Part shown: positions 22,577-34,700 of the stretch, in pieces
Layout of the letters: each line of letters opens with the position of its first letter
How positions within the stretch are numbered: position 1 is the stretch's first letter
Assembly (NCBI GenBank): GCA_035079385.1
Contig: JAVHKY010000053.1
Coordinates: 2,852,001-2,916,000 of the forward strand
Reading direction: 5' to 3'
DNA length: 64,000 bases
Origin: Aspidiotus rigidus
Taxonomy: Eukaryota > Arthropoda > Insecta > Hemiptera > Diaspididae
Notes under the pieces: model-generated
What the model was told of the DNA's origin: nothing
Databases searched by the model: none
What the model saw: only the letters and a program-made list of their open reading frames with translations
Made by a program: the position numbers and the translations under genes

Positions 22577-25500
22577 CTAACGAGACACGATCGAAGAAAG
22601 AGAATTTGGACCCGAATTAAACGACAGAGATTTATCGAACTCTTCATCCGTTTGACTATTTTTCAATTCTTGCAAGGTTTGCATCAATTTTGACGCTTCA
22701 TCGTGTCGGGGATGAACGAGTTGCTAGAATTTGATAAAATTCAAAGGATCATTAATATTTACTCGTTTTCATAGATTTACTTCTAGAGGCTCTCATCAAA
22801 TACCATACCTCACCAACATCGTACAAATGAATTTTACCGGCCTCGTCGCCAACTGTTATATGCGACCCCGATGGAATCCACGACACCTGATTAATTGCCA
22901 CATTTCCATCGATCTGTGAACTAACGACCGGAACTTCCGTATCCGTATTCAAATCCCAAATATCCAATTTACCTTGGATATCAACAGCCGCAAACACCGC
23001 CGGATGAACCGGCGACCAAGCTACATCCATGACGGTATCGCTATTGTAGTCGAATGAATACAGAGGTTTTGATTCCTAAAACGTAATGCATTCGATCAAT
23101 AAAAAGCATCGTGCTAGAATTTCCATTAGAAAACGTGAACTTACTCTCGTATTCCATAATTTAATTGTCCAATCGAAAGAGGACGTTAAAAATAAATGAC
23201 TGAAATTAATACTCGTCTGAACCATGTGCGTATCTACACCCGTTATCGGCGCATGATGTCCTTCGTACGTATCTATTACACCTGCTCTGTTACCGTGCCT
23301 ACAAGCTGATTGTTTTTTCCAAGATTAAAAACGAACAAATAGCCTAGATTTTTCGAGAACAATAGCAAATCTATACCCGAATACGCGGTTCCTTCCTCGC
23401 TACCCAGAATAAAATTGTTCACGTCGTTGTACGGGAATGCGAAAGACGTAACAGCGATCGGTTTAGCTTGTTTAGGTTGTAATTCCAGAATTTCCTGAGG
23501 GTGTGAGAGCATGTCGAGACTCCAGGAACATAATCGTCCGTCCGTTGACACGCTGATCAAATTATGAGCGTTTTGTGTACCCACAACTTTTAGACAGTAA
23601 ACAGGATGCTAAACATAATTCGAGCTAGTGAGTGAATACATAAATACCCAGAGTATTTTAAAAATAGAGGAAGACTTTACGGTATGCGCTGTTGCGGACA
23701 ACGGTGTCCGTTGTACAGGAGTACGTTTCTGCACACGGTTATCCCACAGCACGATTTGACCAGAGTATGTACCGCCGAGGATTAAATTTGGGTGGAACCT
23801 GAGAAGAATCAGAAATGATGATACCTAATTCATCCCTGATGGTAACATCGAACAAGTATTATCAATTTTCGCACTTAGCAAATGTTGCAGACAGGACGGC
23901 GGACTGACAATGAAAAATATATTCGGGCGAGTTTTTCTTGAACTTGGTATTCCAAAGTAAACAAACTCCATCGGGTTCGTGGGGTGACTCGTAGTTTTGG
24001 TTATACGCGGCTACCATTAATTCTGGAAATTGAGGTGACCAATCCAAAGAGGTAACGTACCGATTTCGTGACCATTTATCGTCGTGGAAAATTCTATTTA
24101 GAGACAGTCGAGTGCAACTTTTGTCTTCACTGAAACATCCGTAAGCGCAAATTGAAATCTTTCCGATACTCTTTTAGACTCAGAACTTATTTCAAAATAT
24201 TGATAAAAATCAAAATTATGAGCGCCTAACGTTTAAAACTTAATGAAATTTAAAAGTCTACCTTTTTTCAGCATCGTTCATAATTCCCGTGTAGTCTGTA
24301 TAAATATCTACGCTTTCTGATAAAGCTCTTTCCATGATACGCCCGTAACAATCCATAAAATTTTGGAAATCCTTGGATAAGACTATCATCATTTTCTCGT
24401 CTTCGCTGAGTTCTCTCACTTGACAGAAAACGAAATTAAAAATATTTCTCTGTTTTGACTAGGAGGTATACCTTCATTAGTAAAACTTACTCGGCTTTGG
24501 TTTCTCTTCCTTGTTTTCTTGCGTTTCCAGAGAGGTACACGCAGGCTGAACTTCTTTCACTTTTGGTAAGCCGTGCGACAAAATTCCGGGTGGTAGTTTA
24601 CTCTGGAATCCGGCTAATGTGGGCAAACTATTGTCATCGTCTTCCGCTTGTCCATCATCATAAGTCAAAACTATGTGTTAATTACTCTAATCTATTGAAG
24701 TATGTGTTATCTTATACGTTATTATTTGAAAATTAGAGCATTAGTCGTCAAACGAGGTAACGCTGAAAGCGAAGATTTCAATAGCAAGCAACCTTTCCCG
24801 ATTGACTTAGATTATAAATTTACAAGTTGAAAGTGAACAAATTAACGCAGCCTCCTCCTTATATTAGTTTAGATAGCGATTATAAAGAAAATTTTCGATA
24901 CTAAAAGAGGACATGGTGAAAAGATAAGAAAATTGAAAATAACATTTTAAAATAAAGACCTACCTGTGAATTCGTCTTCCCACTCTAAACCTGGATTTAG
25001 ATTGTACTCGTCTTCAAAAACAGATAAACCAAAACAATCACCATTTATGGAAGCATACAGGTGCTTTAATTAGGTATATCATTAATACTATGATCTACAA
25101 TGAGAAGGAAAAAAAGAGACGTCAAACCCTGCAGTCTTACGGGAGAGGAAAAAATGGATACATTTCCTGGATGAGTATCATTAACAATTTTTCACATCGT
25201 TCTCGAAGTATTCTCTGGAGGCTGATGGTATATCAGAAAACCCTCGAGAAAAACAGGAAATAAAATGTATGAATAAGGATTTTGACTATCTACAACAAAT
25301 CCCGTAAGAGTTCAACCAGATTCTCAATAAATATTAAATTTAATACTACTAAACAATTGAAAGTAAAAAAAAACTACGAAAACCACCACAAAAGAAAAAT
25401 TAAAAAAAATTAAAATCCTTTATCCAAAAGACATGAAAAGTGACAGAAAATAATAATGATAATAATCAATGCGAAACAAAACGAAAAGAAAAAAGAAAAA

Positions 25501-27330
25501 ACTTCGACAGCTAATACCCTTTTTGTTGAGTATTATTTCGCAATTAACGGACGAAGGAATAGGTACTAATCAAACCATTGCACATTTCTGCAGATACATT
25601 TGAAAAAAAAAACAAAAAAAATGGAGGGTGCGTTAAATTGTTTCATACCCCGATGAGAAGAGTAGTGTGACATACCACACAAAGGGATTTTCTCACGAAG
25701 AAGAAGGAAAAAAAGAGAATTTTGACATGGAATGTGGAGGACAAATAAAATTCAACAAAAGTAAAACAAACATCGATGAAGCTTGATAAATACAAAAGCA
25801 GTAAAATAATTCTTTAGCAGCTTAGTGGCATTCATTCATCACGTAATTTATAATCTCACTTTCGCATAGAAAGAATACGAAACGATAAGAAAGCAGAAAC
25901 CGAATAACACAAAAATAAACAATTCCTGCTCTACAAGGAGAACTCAACAAATAACCGAGATCTGATTAAACTAATATTTTTCCTCAATCTAAAAAACCCG
26001 AATAACGCACGTTAGGATATTTCAATAGTTGAACTGAAAACTTACCGTAATATCCAAAAGCTTGAACTGCATCATTTAAATGGATATGAAACAAATAATC
26101 AAGAAAAAAAGAAATTAAATTGATATGAAGTACAACATCGATACGAAGCAAGGACTTTCGTCTTTTGTACCAAACTTACGTGTCATTTGAGAAAATCTTG
26201 GCAAAATAAAGTCAACTTTGAAATAGATTTAATAATACCACTAAACAAAGCATGGGGGAAAAGGACATTTCTTTTCCAACATTGACTCTGTGATACCTTG
26301 ATATTTTGTCCTATCGAACTCTCCATTTCGACAGATATTTTACCCAGTAAGATTTTTTGTTTACAAGACACATCGCATGTTTGAAGAAAGTTTTTAGCTT
26401 TAAACCTATTTTTTCTGAAGAAAAAAAAAAAAAAAAAAAATCGAGGGCTGGACGAAATGTCTTTGAATCTAATGTGAGGGAACTGCATATGAATATCGAG
26501 AAAAAATTTCTTTTGATGGGGAGAATGTATCAAACGAGTCCGCATATTTAGTCCTTGTGCGTGCTCAAAGTTCCAACATCTCCCTTCGAAGAATTTTCCT
26601 TGAAAGAAGGAAAAAACAAAATCCGTTCAAATGACGGGTCAACATTTTCAAATTTTATACACAAGCAATATAATTACCATCACGTTCGCTCGACGATTGC
26701 GTAGTCTGAGTTTGTTTGGAATACACTACCATTTCTTTAGGTGGGATACAAGTAGTCTGAACGTTCATAAAACTAAGGGCTGTTTTTTTCCTAACGAAAA
26801 GAATTGACAGTTCATGTTTTAAAAGCAAATTCACGAGAAGAATCACACCGAGGTAGACTTACTTCGCATATGACGGATGTGAATCGTGAATGGTAGGTAA
26901 GCAATCATTCTTGGTATTTAGTGAACTGTGAGAGTCTGCGACCACTGATGCCATACTCGAAAGACTCGATAGTACATCTACGAAGATAAAAAGTGATTTT
27001 CGGTTTGCTACTGAAGTTGAAGCGCGATATTATGATCGATGTTACCTGATACAGAGGCAACACCAAGAGAAGAGAACACGTCGTCGATTTCTTTATGATG
27101 ATTTTTATCCGTGGGGAAAGTTCGCTGAGCAGCTTCTTTGGCCTGTTCGTCAAACCAGAAGAATATAGATTTAATAATATGATACCTATCTATTAGAAAT
27201 TTTGAGAGATTTTCAATCCACGTACCTCATGGAGCTCTCTTTCTCTACGTCTCCGTTCCTTTTCTTCTCGCATGGCTTTCAATTTCGCCTTCTTCCTCTC
27301 CAGTTCCGATTTTATATCGCGGTCCGACAT
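22577..27330 (-). CDS. sw: cytoplasmic dynein 1 intermediate chain, complete
   Basis: Thirteen exons join without a frame break: 27226-27330, 27046-27142, 26863-26977, 26678-26790, 26046-26066, 24491-24670, 24262-24418, 23875-24129, 23681-23798, 23377-23608, 23145-23305, 22809-23075, 22577-22723. The product is 655 residues, the family's usual size. Residues 1-35 are the charged coiled coil ([20 protein letters not shown]) that binds dynactin p150. [10 protein letters not shown] near residue 130 is the LC8 light-chain site. The C-terminal half is the WD40 propeller that binds the heavy chain ([52 protein letters not shown]). A further 48-nt exon at 24964-25011 is an alternative. The protein links the dynein motor to dynactin and light chains for minus-end transport. 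It is head to head with TRAPPC3. Confidence 0.96.
24964..25011 (-). CDS. sw: 48-nt alternative exon of the dynein intermediate chain
   Basis: Acceptor tttttgaag and donor gtaggt enclose a phase 1 to phase 1 block encoding [16 protein letters not shown]. Alternative splicing in this N-terminal linker is known for dynein intermediate chains in flies and vertebrates. It may be used instead of, or together with, the 21-nt exon. Confidence 0.75.
26046..26066 (-). CDS. sw: 21-nt cassette microexon of the dynein intermediate chain
   Basis: Flanked by gatgcag and gtaagt, it enters and leaves in phase 1 and adds VQAFGYY, giving the join QAFGYYVLTYDDG. The YYVLTYDDG string is the form known from insect intermediate chains. 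Being a multiple of three, it can be skipped without a frame change. Confidence 0.8.
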
Positions 27331-27867
27331 TGTCCTCAAAGTTCCTATCAGCACCTGTTGGACAAAAATAAAGTTTATTATCTACATCTATTGGAGGAAT
27401 TATTTAGAAATAAAAATCAAATATACCTGGGAATAATTGAGGAATGAAGAGCTCCAATTTTTTCTTACATCCTTCGCCGAGAAATGATCGCCATCAAAAC
27501 TTTCTTCACTCAATAAAATGTCATCGACTCATCATTTTTTTCATCAATGATCAATATTTATCATTCTGTATTATTTTCTGTAGTTCTGTCGTAGGTGGTT
27601 ATGATGAAAAGACGTTTTTGGGCGAAGATCCGCTCTACTAAATCGTACCTCCCGCTCATGTTTGAAACATCTTTTTCTGTGGTTAGACATACATTCCTTA
27701 CGCTGGTAGAGTGCCGCATCGACAGAAAAGCAGAAACTGATAACACGTTATCAATATTATCTCATCCTCATTCAATAAATTTGCAAACTTCGTGATATTC
27801 GACAATTATTCCACGAAATCTTCGCGTTCCTTCAAAAACGACACGTTTCTCGAACAATTTTCACAAT
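27331..27867. promoter_or_regulatory. shared 537-bp intergenic region between dynein and TRAPPC3
   Basis: The two start codons face away from each other and are only 537 bases apart, so both promoters must lie here. No TATA box stands out. A possible untranslated-exon acceptor for the dynein transcript (tttgtccaacag) lies close to its ATG, at about 27,355. Confidence 0.6.
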
Positions 27868-28624
27868 ATGGCTCGTCCTACCAACAAACTTGACAGCAAG
27901 AAAGTGGTAATGTTTCCTTCTACTGTACAACTAGCGTTAATTTTTATTACTTCGGGCGACACTAATTCCGTATTCAAATTGCAGAACGCTGAATTATTCA
28001 CGCTAACGTACGGAGCTTTGGTTACTCGTTTGCTAAACGATTACGAAAATGTAGACGATGTGAACAAACAACTCGAGAAGATGGGATACAACATCGGTGT
28101 ACGTTTGATCGAGGATTTCTTAGCTAGAACTAGTACCGGTCGTTGTCTAGACTTCAGAGATACCGCTGAAAAAATACAAGTAATTCGCTATCGTACTAGT
28201 TTCTTGATTATTTTCGAAGAATGAAAGTACGTTACGTGTTTCATAGGGAGCTTTCCGTACCTACCTCGGAATATTTCCTCAAATCACGAACTGGAGCGCG
28301 GCTGCTGATGAGTTTTCTCTAATTTTCGATTCGAACCCTTTGACGGAATTCGTTGAGTTGCCAGATCACTGTTTGAATCTCAAATACAGTAATATATTAT
28401 CAGGAGTCTTGCGCGGTGCTCTGGAGATGGTGAGCAAACATTTCTTATCGTTTCTTCTACTTCGTTGGAAGTCATCTTATCGAAATGCACTTTCTTCACT
28501 TCAGGTACACATGGAAGTGAGTTCGTGGTTTAATCAAGACCAGCTAAAAGGGGACAACGTTACAGAACTGAGAGTTAAGTTTATTAAGAAACTCGAAGAC
28601 TCTGTTCCCGCGGGAGAAGATTGA
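27868..28624 (+). CDS. TRAPPC3: TRAPP complex subunit 3 (Bet3), complete
   Basis: Four phase-0 exons, 27868-27906, 27985-28179, 28247-28429 and 28505-28624, join into 178 residues; the human protein has 180. The sequence follows the family throughout: ELFTLTYGALVTRLLNDYEN, NIGVRLIEDFLART, GRCLDFRDTAEKIQ, NWSAAADEFSLIF, FVELPD, VLRGALEM and LKGDNVTELRVKFIKKLED. Cys67 is in the position of the buried acylated cysteine (Cys68 in human). TRAPPC3 is a core subunit of TRAPP II and III, the exchange factors for Rab1/Rab11 that act in ER-to-Golgi and Golgi traffic. Introns are all 66-78 nt. An AATAAA occurs about 440 bases past the stop (29,062). Confidence 0.96.
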
Positions 28625-31600
28625 AAACTCACCCGTAATGTGCGATTCGAGATTCCATTTTATTTTGTACTGAATATGTATGCCCATAATTTGCAGATGG
28701 TATTTCTTTTATCGTTCTATCATATCTTAAAAGTATTCTCGTGCTCGTTTTCTAATTTTTATGGTGAACGAAATGTTGTTTTATTATCTTTTCGTTATTT
28801 CTGGAAGGTGAAGTATGTATCATTTTGCAAATGTTAAATGTGCATTCGGTTTGTTTTACTGGTCAAGGATTCTGTAAAGGTTATCGCAACCTCGGTATTA
28901 TTCTATTAGTTGATTGAGACTGACAAATGTATATTTGAATATTGCCACGGAAGTTACTTTTAGTATCTTTATATTGATACTAATTTGCTGATACAATATA
29001 ATGTATCAATTAATTATTATTATTATTTTGTCGTTTATTAAGAAATTCCATAATAATCTTCAATAAAGTTCCAACTTCTCTCGTAATCAAGCCAATTTCA
29101 ACATTATTCATAATTTCCCTGTAAATTTTAGTAAAACTTACGAATTCCTTTACTGATGATATTCTTTTGCCCATATTTAACCAGTAAGAACGGATCGAAC
29201 GTTGAAATTTATCACCCCGTGATATATTCTTCGATGGGAAAAAACAAGATTTTAAATTGATCACCGAGTCGGAACCAGTCTAGAACATAATTTACTTACG
29301 CATTTTTGTTTCCTTTATTATTCTTTGATTGAACAATACGAGTTTTTTATACGGGTAAGGAGAATAGAATCGAGTTTCGCTTATTCTCAAATTGCGTTCA
29401 ATCATGGTACGAAAGTACCTTTCGGTGGACGGGTTTCTAAGCTACTTAAGGGATTACGAGAAATTCCGATCTTCAAGTTTAGGAGAGGCGAGAAACATCG
29501 ATTTAGGTTGGGAGGAGGACTCATATGGGATTCCGATTACCCAACTGATTATTAATTGGGGATATGTAAGAAAAATTTCGGGATCGATTATCGAGGTGGT
29601 GAATTCCATAAAGAAGGTTCCTACTCGACTCGATTGACGTAGCAAAACAAGTTTGATAACGATATTTTTTCACCAGGAAAAGAAAAGTGATTCAAAACTA
29701 GGTGAAGATTAATGAAAATTTATATCGAAACAAACACCGCTCGTCTTCATCATTTTTATTCATGTTTTCTCTATTTTAGTTCATCGAGAGCGTATGAGCA
29801 TATAAATTTATACATTTACTATTTACAATCCCTATAATAGAGTATTATTAAGAATTATAAGTTGAAAAAATGCGTAGTGTTTCATCGACGCAAAAATACA
29901 AATGAAAATATAGTAATAACACAAAGCAATCACAAATTACTCTTTTTTCAGAATTCAAATTTCCAACCAAAAAAGTCAACATTATTTCATTAATTAATTT
30001 ATTTTTATTATTATTTTTTTTTTTCTTGTAACTTGAATACTCCATATAAATTTTTATTTTACAAAATAATAGTTCCAGAAATAAAACTGAACTTAGACAA
30101 GTGAATATAATTTTCATAGTTACGAAGATTGAAGAGTAAAAATACTACCATTTTATAATTTTTACGAACTTAACATAGATGTACGATAGGTCTATTACAG
30201 AGAACAATCAACTTTCAAAAACATTTTTTTAAAAGCCTAAATTTAAATAACGACTAGAAAATTTCACATCTTTCTCGAAATTATATCGTTGAGATCTACG
30301 GTATTTCCTTTGTAATTTTCAACACTCAATTTCGTACTCAGGAAAATACATCGAGCTATACTTCGAGAGTTATACCTGAAGTAATTCTCATACCGATTCA
30401 CATTACAATACAAAAATAACTTTCTAAGTTTAAAATGGAATAACAAAATAAAGAGAGGAAAGGACAAATATATATATACGCGTTTATACAGAGGTATTTA
30501 TAACCGAATTGGGCTACCTAATGACTTCGAAAATAATGTAGATAGTTACTGACATATTGATAAACGCACTGTAACTTTCTGATGAGAGCGTCTTCCGATG
30601 TCAGAATGTTTCTAACGGTGTACAGATTCTAATTTTGCGATCTGTATCTTCGATAATTGAAATGATGGAATAAAGTAGGTATTATGACGGTTAGCGATCT
30701 TCACTATCATTTTTTGAGAAAAATGTCTTACCTATTTGCTACTCGGTTCGTCAAATTTTGCCACTTTAATTCAGTTGTATAGAAAAATACCAATTTAAGA
30801 AGAATAATAAATCGCAGCCAGATTTTACAATGAAGTTGTAGGCTTTCGGTCTTATGGATAAATTTATTATAGTCAGCTTGGCCGAAAAAATCCGTTCTTT
30901 TTTTTTTAATTTTAGGAAAAAAGAAAATTGTACCCTGCTTACCTATATATTGAACGTTTTCCAAAATATTTCTAACAGGGAATCTTTTTAGGGAAGGGGG
31001 AAGGGTGTATTTTGGTAGAAATGTCCACATGGCGTTGTCCTTGTCCTTCCGACCTCTGACCTACTTTAAAGACGTGGAAACGATCTCTGTACATAACAGT
31101 AGGATTTGAAAAAATATCGGTTCAGAATTGTAAGCTAGGCCTAGAAGTAAGAAAGTTGAAATTACGTTATTTTCTACCCTGCTCGTAACAAGGTTCGAAC
31201 TTCCAAACCGTGCCCGCACCTCCGAATTAGAATTCCGCGACTCAACCGCTCGACCACGGGCACTGTGAAAAATATCTCTGTATTTCAACTTTTATTGGAA
31301 AGTTCCAATTGGCAAGGTAGGAAGTGTCCGTATTCTCAACTTTATTACTTCTAACTATCCATTCTGGAATTTTGAACTAGGGCTACTTTTTGGGGACTTG
31401 AAGAAAAAATTTCCTTTATACATGAATGTAAGACTCGGAAAAATGTAGGCTTTGAATTGTGCTTTTTGAAGAGGCGGAGGCTCTGACCTACTTTAGGGCC
31501 TTGAAAAAATTTCGAACGTAGAAGGACCTACGCTTTGTTTTATATCTAGCAATGATCAATCTTGAAAAACCAACTGAATCGATTTGTTTCATCCAATTCT

Positions 31601-31772
31601 GACACTGGCACTGCAAATATTTTCAAAAGTTTACGTTCAAAATACAACGTGAAACTGTCATACGAGAGGGAACGAATTTCAAACTAGGTAGGTAGGTACA
31701 AAGTTGAACCAACACAAATCTTTACAATATTTACAAAATGACCTCAAGCGATTTCTCGTCCGCTAATTCCGT
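28625..31772. other. no gene assigned; two unexplained open stretches
   Basis: After the TRAPPC3 3' region, open frames occur at 29,392-29,637 (plus, 81 codons) and 29,010-29,264 (minus, 84 codons). Both are longer than their surroundings allow by chance, but they lack splice partners and domains. 29,700-30,700 is very AT-rich with nothing recognised. A tRNA-like sequence is at 31,180-31,263. Confidence 0.4.
31180..31263 (-). repeat. tRNA-derived sequence (SINE head or tRNA-Arg(UCU) pseudogene)
   Basis: The minus strand begins gtgcccgtggtcgagcggtt (box A form tggtcgagcggt), has an anticodon loop attctaa with UCU, and a box B aagttcgaacc. The acceptor stem ends do not pair and the D-to-anticodon spacing is off, so it is not a working tRNA. 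A tRNA head with intact pol III boxes in an intergenic repeat is typical of SINEs. Confidence 0.55.
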
Positions 31773-34700
31773 TCAAGGCGTATGGATTATCGAAATAGGT
31801 TCAACTTTCAAGTTATAAAGTTGTCCCTGAGCACCGTATTCGTACAATTCGGACAGCAAAGGTTGATCGTCGAATCTACGTTTAATCATAACCGGTTCAT
31901 CGTCGAAATCCTCGTCTTCGTCGTAGTAATCCTCATCCATATCCTTCCATTGGGACGCTTCGCTCGGTAACCAACATGCAAACAGTAACCAATTCTGAAA
32001 TGAATGAAAAAGTATTTATTTTTAGAATTTTTCTCACACTTTTTCGAGGATTGTAATATTAGACGTACACCATGAGAAGGTGAGAATTTGAACAAATGAA
32101 ATATTCAACACTTGAATTTTGAGGAAAATATAGCGAGAATAGGGATTTTAGGAATACATCTGCGAAGTTTTCCAGCTCATAGGTACACAGAGTTAAGGGA
32201 GAGCTCATAGAAGATTCTTGCCTACTGGCATATTTGGTATCATAAACCAGAAAGAACTTCTCACCCTGTTACGAAACAGAAGATATCGTGGAGATCTGGA
32301 CGGATTGAATTACGCCAAAATAGTGGAAGAGATTGTGGGTCAGAATTACCACCAATTCAATAACAAGTTTTACAGACAGGGAGAAGGACTAGCGGTCTGC
32401 ACCTATAAGGGCGGAGATTTTCATGAATGATATTAAAAGGCAACAAGTTCAGGCGAACTCGATAAAACACAGGGTTGGATATGTATATGATAGCCTGATT
32501 TGTGGTAAGACACTGATAGACAGGTGGACCAATTCCTATCGAAGAAAGCAACAAATTCACAGAAGGAGAAGGGCTACGGGACCATTGACTATTTGGACCC
32601 AACACTGACATTGGTGTGCTCTTATGACGTCAACAAATATCTTAGAATGATAGATAAAGCAAAATTGGATTACAGACTCACCAGAACGGTATCACTGATT
32701 AGGAATATTAACGAATAGAGCAACGACGCGGAATTTTCCATGGTCACCATACCGGTGAACCAGGTAACAGAAAAAATTGGCAGTGATACAGCCGTTAACC
32801 GCAGAAGTTTCCGGTGGCTGTAAGTATCGTCTACCTCGTCTAACGGTTCAATTCCATGTTTCAGCCCGTACAAAGTTAATACAACACACATCTGAAAAAA
32901 TAATTTGATTAATAATAATTATGATTTTCAAGTGTGGATATCAGGTGAAAAATTGGCTTTTAAAGGTCCAGCATGCTTGGAGCGCAGCCCGAGCGGGTAA
33001 GTAATCCTTCGTCTCGTCTTCCTTCTGTTCTTGTTTTGGTTTTATTTCTTTCTCTAGCTGGAGGATGGGAATAGGACTCATTATTTTTCCGTTTTTTCTT
33101 AGGAGCGCTGGGGCTAGGAAACCTATTTCGATTCACCACCCCCGTTCGTTAATCCGTCCCCGTATTAGAGTACTTACCAAAGAAAGAACAAATACTGGTA
33201 AAATAAAAGAAATTAGGACTCCTCTCAGCGGTGATACCCAACAATATGAACTAGTTTCAAAACTACGCTCGTTGAATGCGTAATTTAACTGAAATCACAA
33301 GAAAATGAGATTAACGGTCATCATTTTGAAACGTCACAATTTATTTATATTTTTTCAGCTCTTGCGTCATTTTACTTACCGAAGTTAATAATAAAGGTAA
33401 CAACCAAGCACCGAAGCAATATTTCAAAAATGTACACGATGTCGGTTTTTTCTGACAGACAACTTGTACTGAATAGATCGAACTGAGTCCAAGCCAAATA
33501 ATTATCACCAGATGAAAGTAAAACAGCAGTACCGCCGTAAATTTACACAAGGTGTGGTTACTCGTCGACTGAAACAAATGATCAAACCATAGAAAACATT
33601 AGAGAATGTATTATAAAAATGTCCGAGTCCGACTAAGAAAGTTCTGTAGCGTATGATAATTTTTCGAACAGAAAACCTGTTTTGTGGGGGCTCGTTTAAG
33701 AGAAATGTCCGCCGCCCGCCCTACTTTGACGAAGAAACCTTTGGAGAAACGTTCTACTTTGAGGAGCAGCTGACTAGACGAGAGGGAGTAACCATCGGGT
33801 CATATACATCAAGGAATTCTACAAGATTTTGACCTTTGAGGAGCATACACAGGAAATTGTGGCTCCGAGGATTCTCGAGAAAAGAAATCGCGTACATTCA
33901 CGGTAACGACCGTCTAGCTGATATGGGAACAGCGACAAGGATTAGGTCAAATGAAAGTTGCAGAGCCCGTATGAAAAATACGGGCTCTGCAACTTTCATT
34001 TGACCTAATCCTTGTGAATATGTCCCGTAGTATCGAGGAAATTATCTCTCGTATGGGAACAGCGAGACTTGCAGGAGCGTGAAATATCACATTTTTTGAT
34101 AAAATTTCTTCTTTCCCACTTTTTCTTCAACTCCCCAGAAAAACTTTTAGGCCACGCCACTGGAAATTTGGACAAGAAAAAGATCATGATTTTTACGACT
34201 GAAAAACGAAGATCATGTTGCTGGTCTTCGTAGTCTAGAAGTTCCAACACAATTAGCGAAGATATGAAACGAGTCAAACTAGCCTGGGAAGGGATTGCGA
34301 GGCCAGTGCACATTCTTCATCCCTTACTGAGCATACACTAATACTTTCCAGCCTATGAGGTTGTATAAATAGTTCCTCTATAAATCGTAGTCAACTCAGA
34401 TCCGGATCAGGAGACCTCAGGCCGAGTCGGGAGACCATCATCCCACTAATGCTTCCTCCAAGGTAAGAATATTATTTAATCTTATGAACCATTGGAAGTC
34501 CAAATCGATGTCGATTTTGAATCGATCAAGTTCCGATGATTGGAAGTCGACTCAAAATCCTCCTGTTCTCTTTACCAGCGACTCATTGTTGACTCTCAGT
34601 ATTGTCGATTTATATCGACTGCAAATCGACGTCGATTCTGGATCGATTATACATCACTCGTCGGCAAAAGACTCGAATAATCGTCGTTGTCGAAATTCCG

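Noticed and set aside
26166..26182. Short block before gtaagt in the dynein intron as a third cassette exon
   Set aside because: Length is not a multiple of three and it gives an in-frame stop in the required phase.
29010..29637. Overlapping open stretches on both strands
   Set aside because: Longer than expected in AT-rich DNA but no splice partners with matching phase and no recognisable domain; left as unassigned.
31180..31263. Functional tRNA-Arg gene
   Set aside because: Acceptor-stem ends do not pair and arm lengths deviate; better explained as a SINE head or pseudogene.
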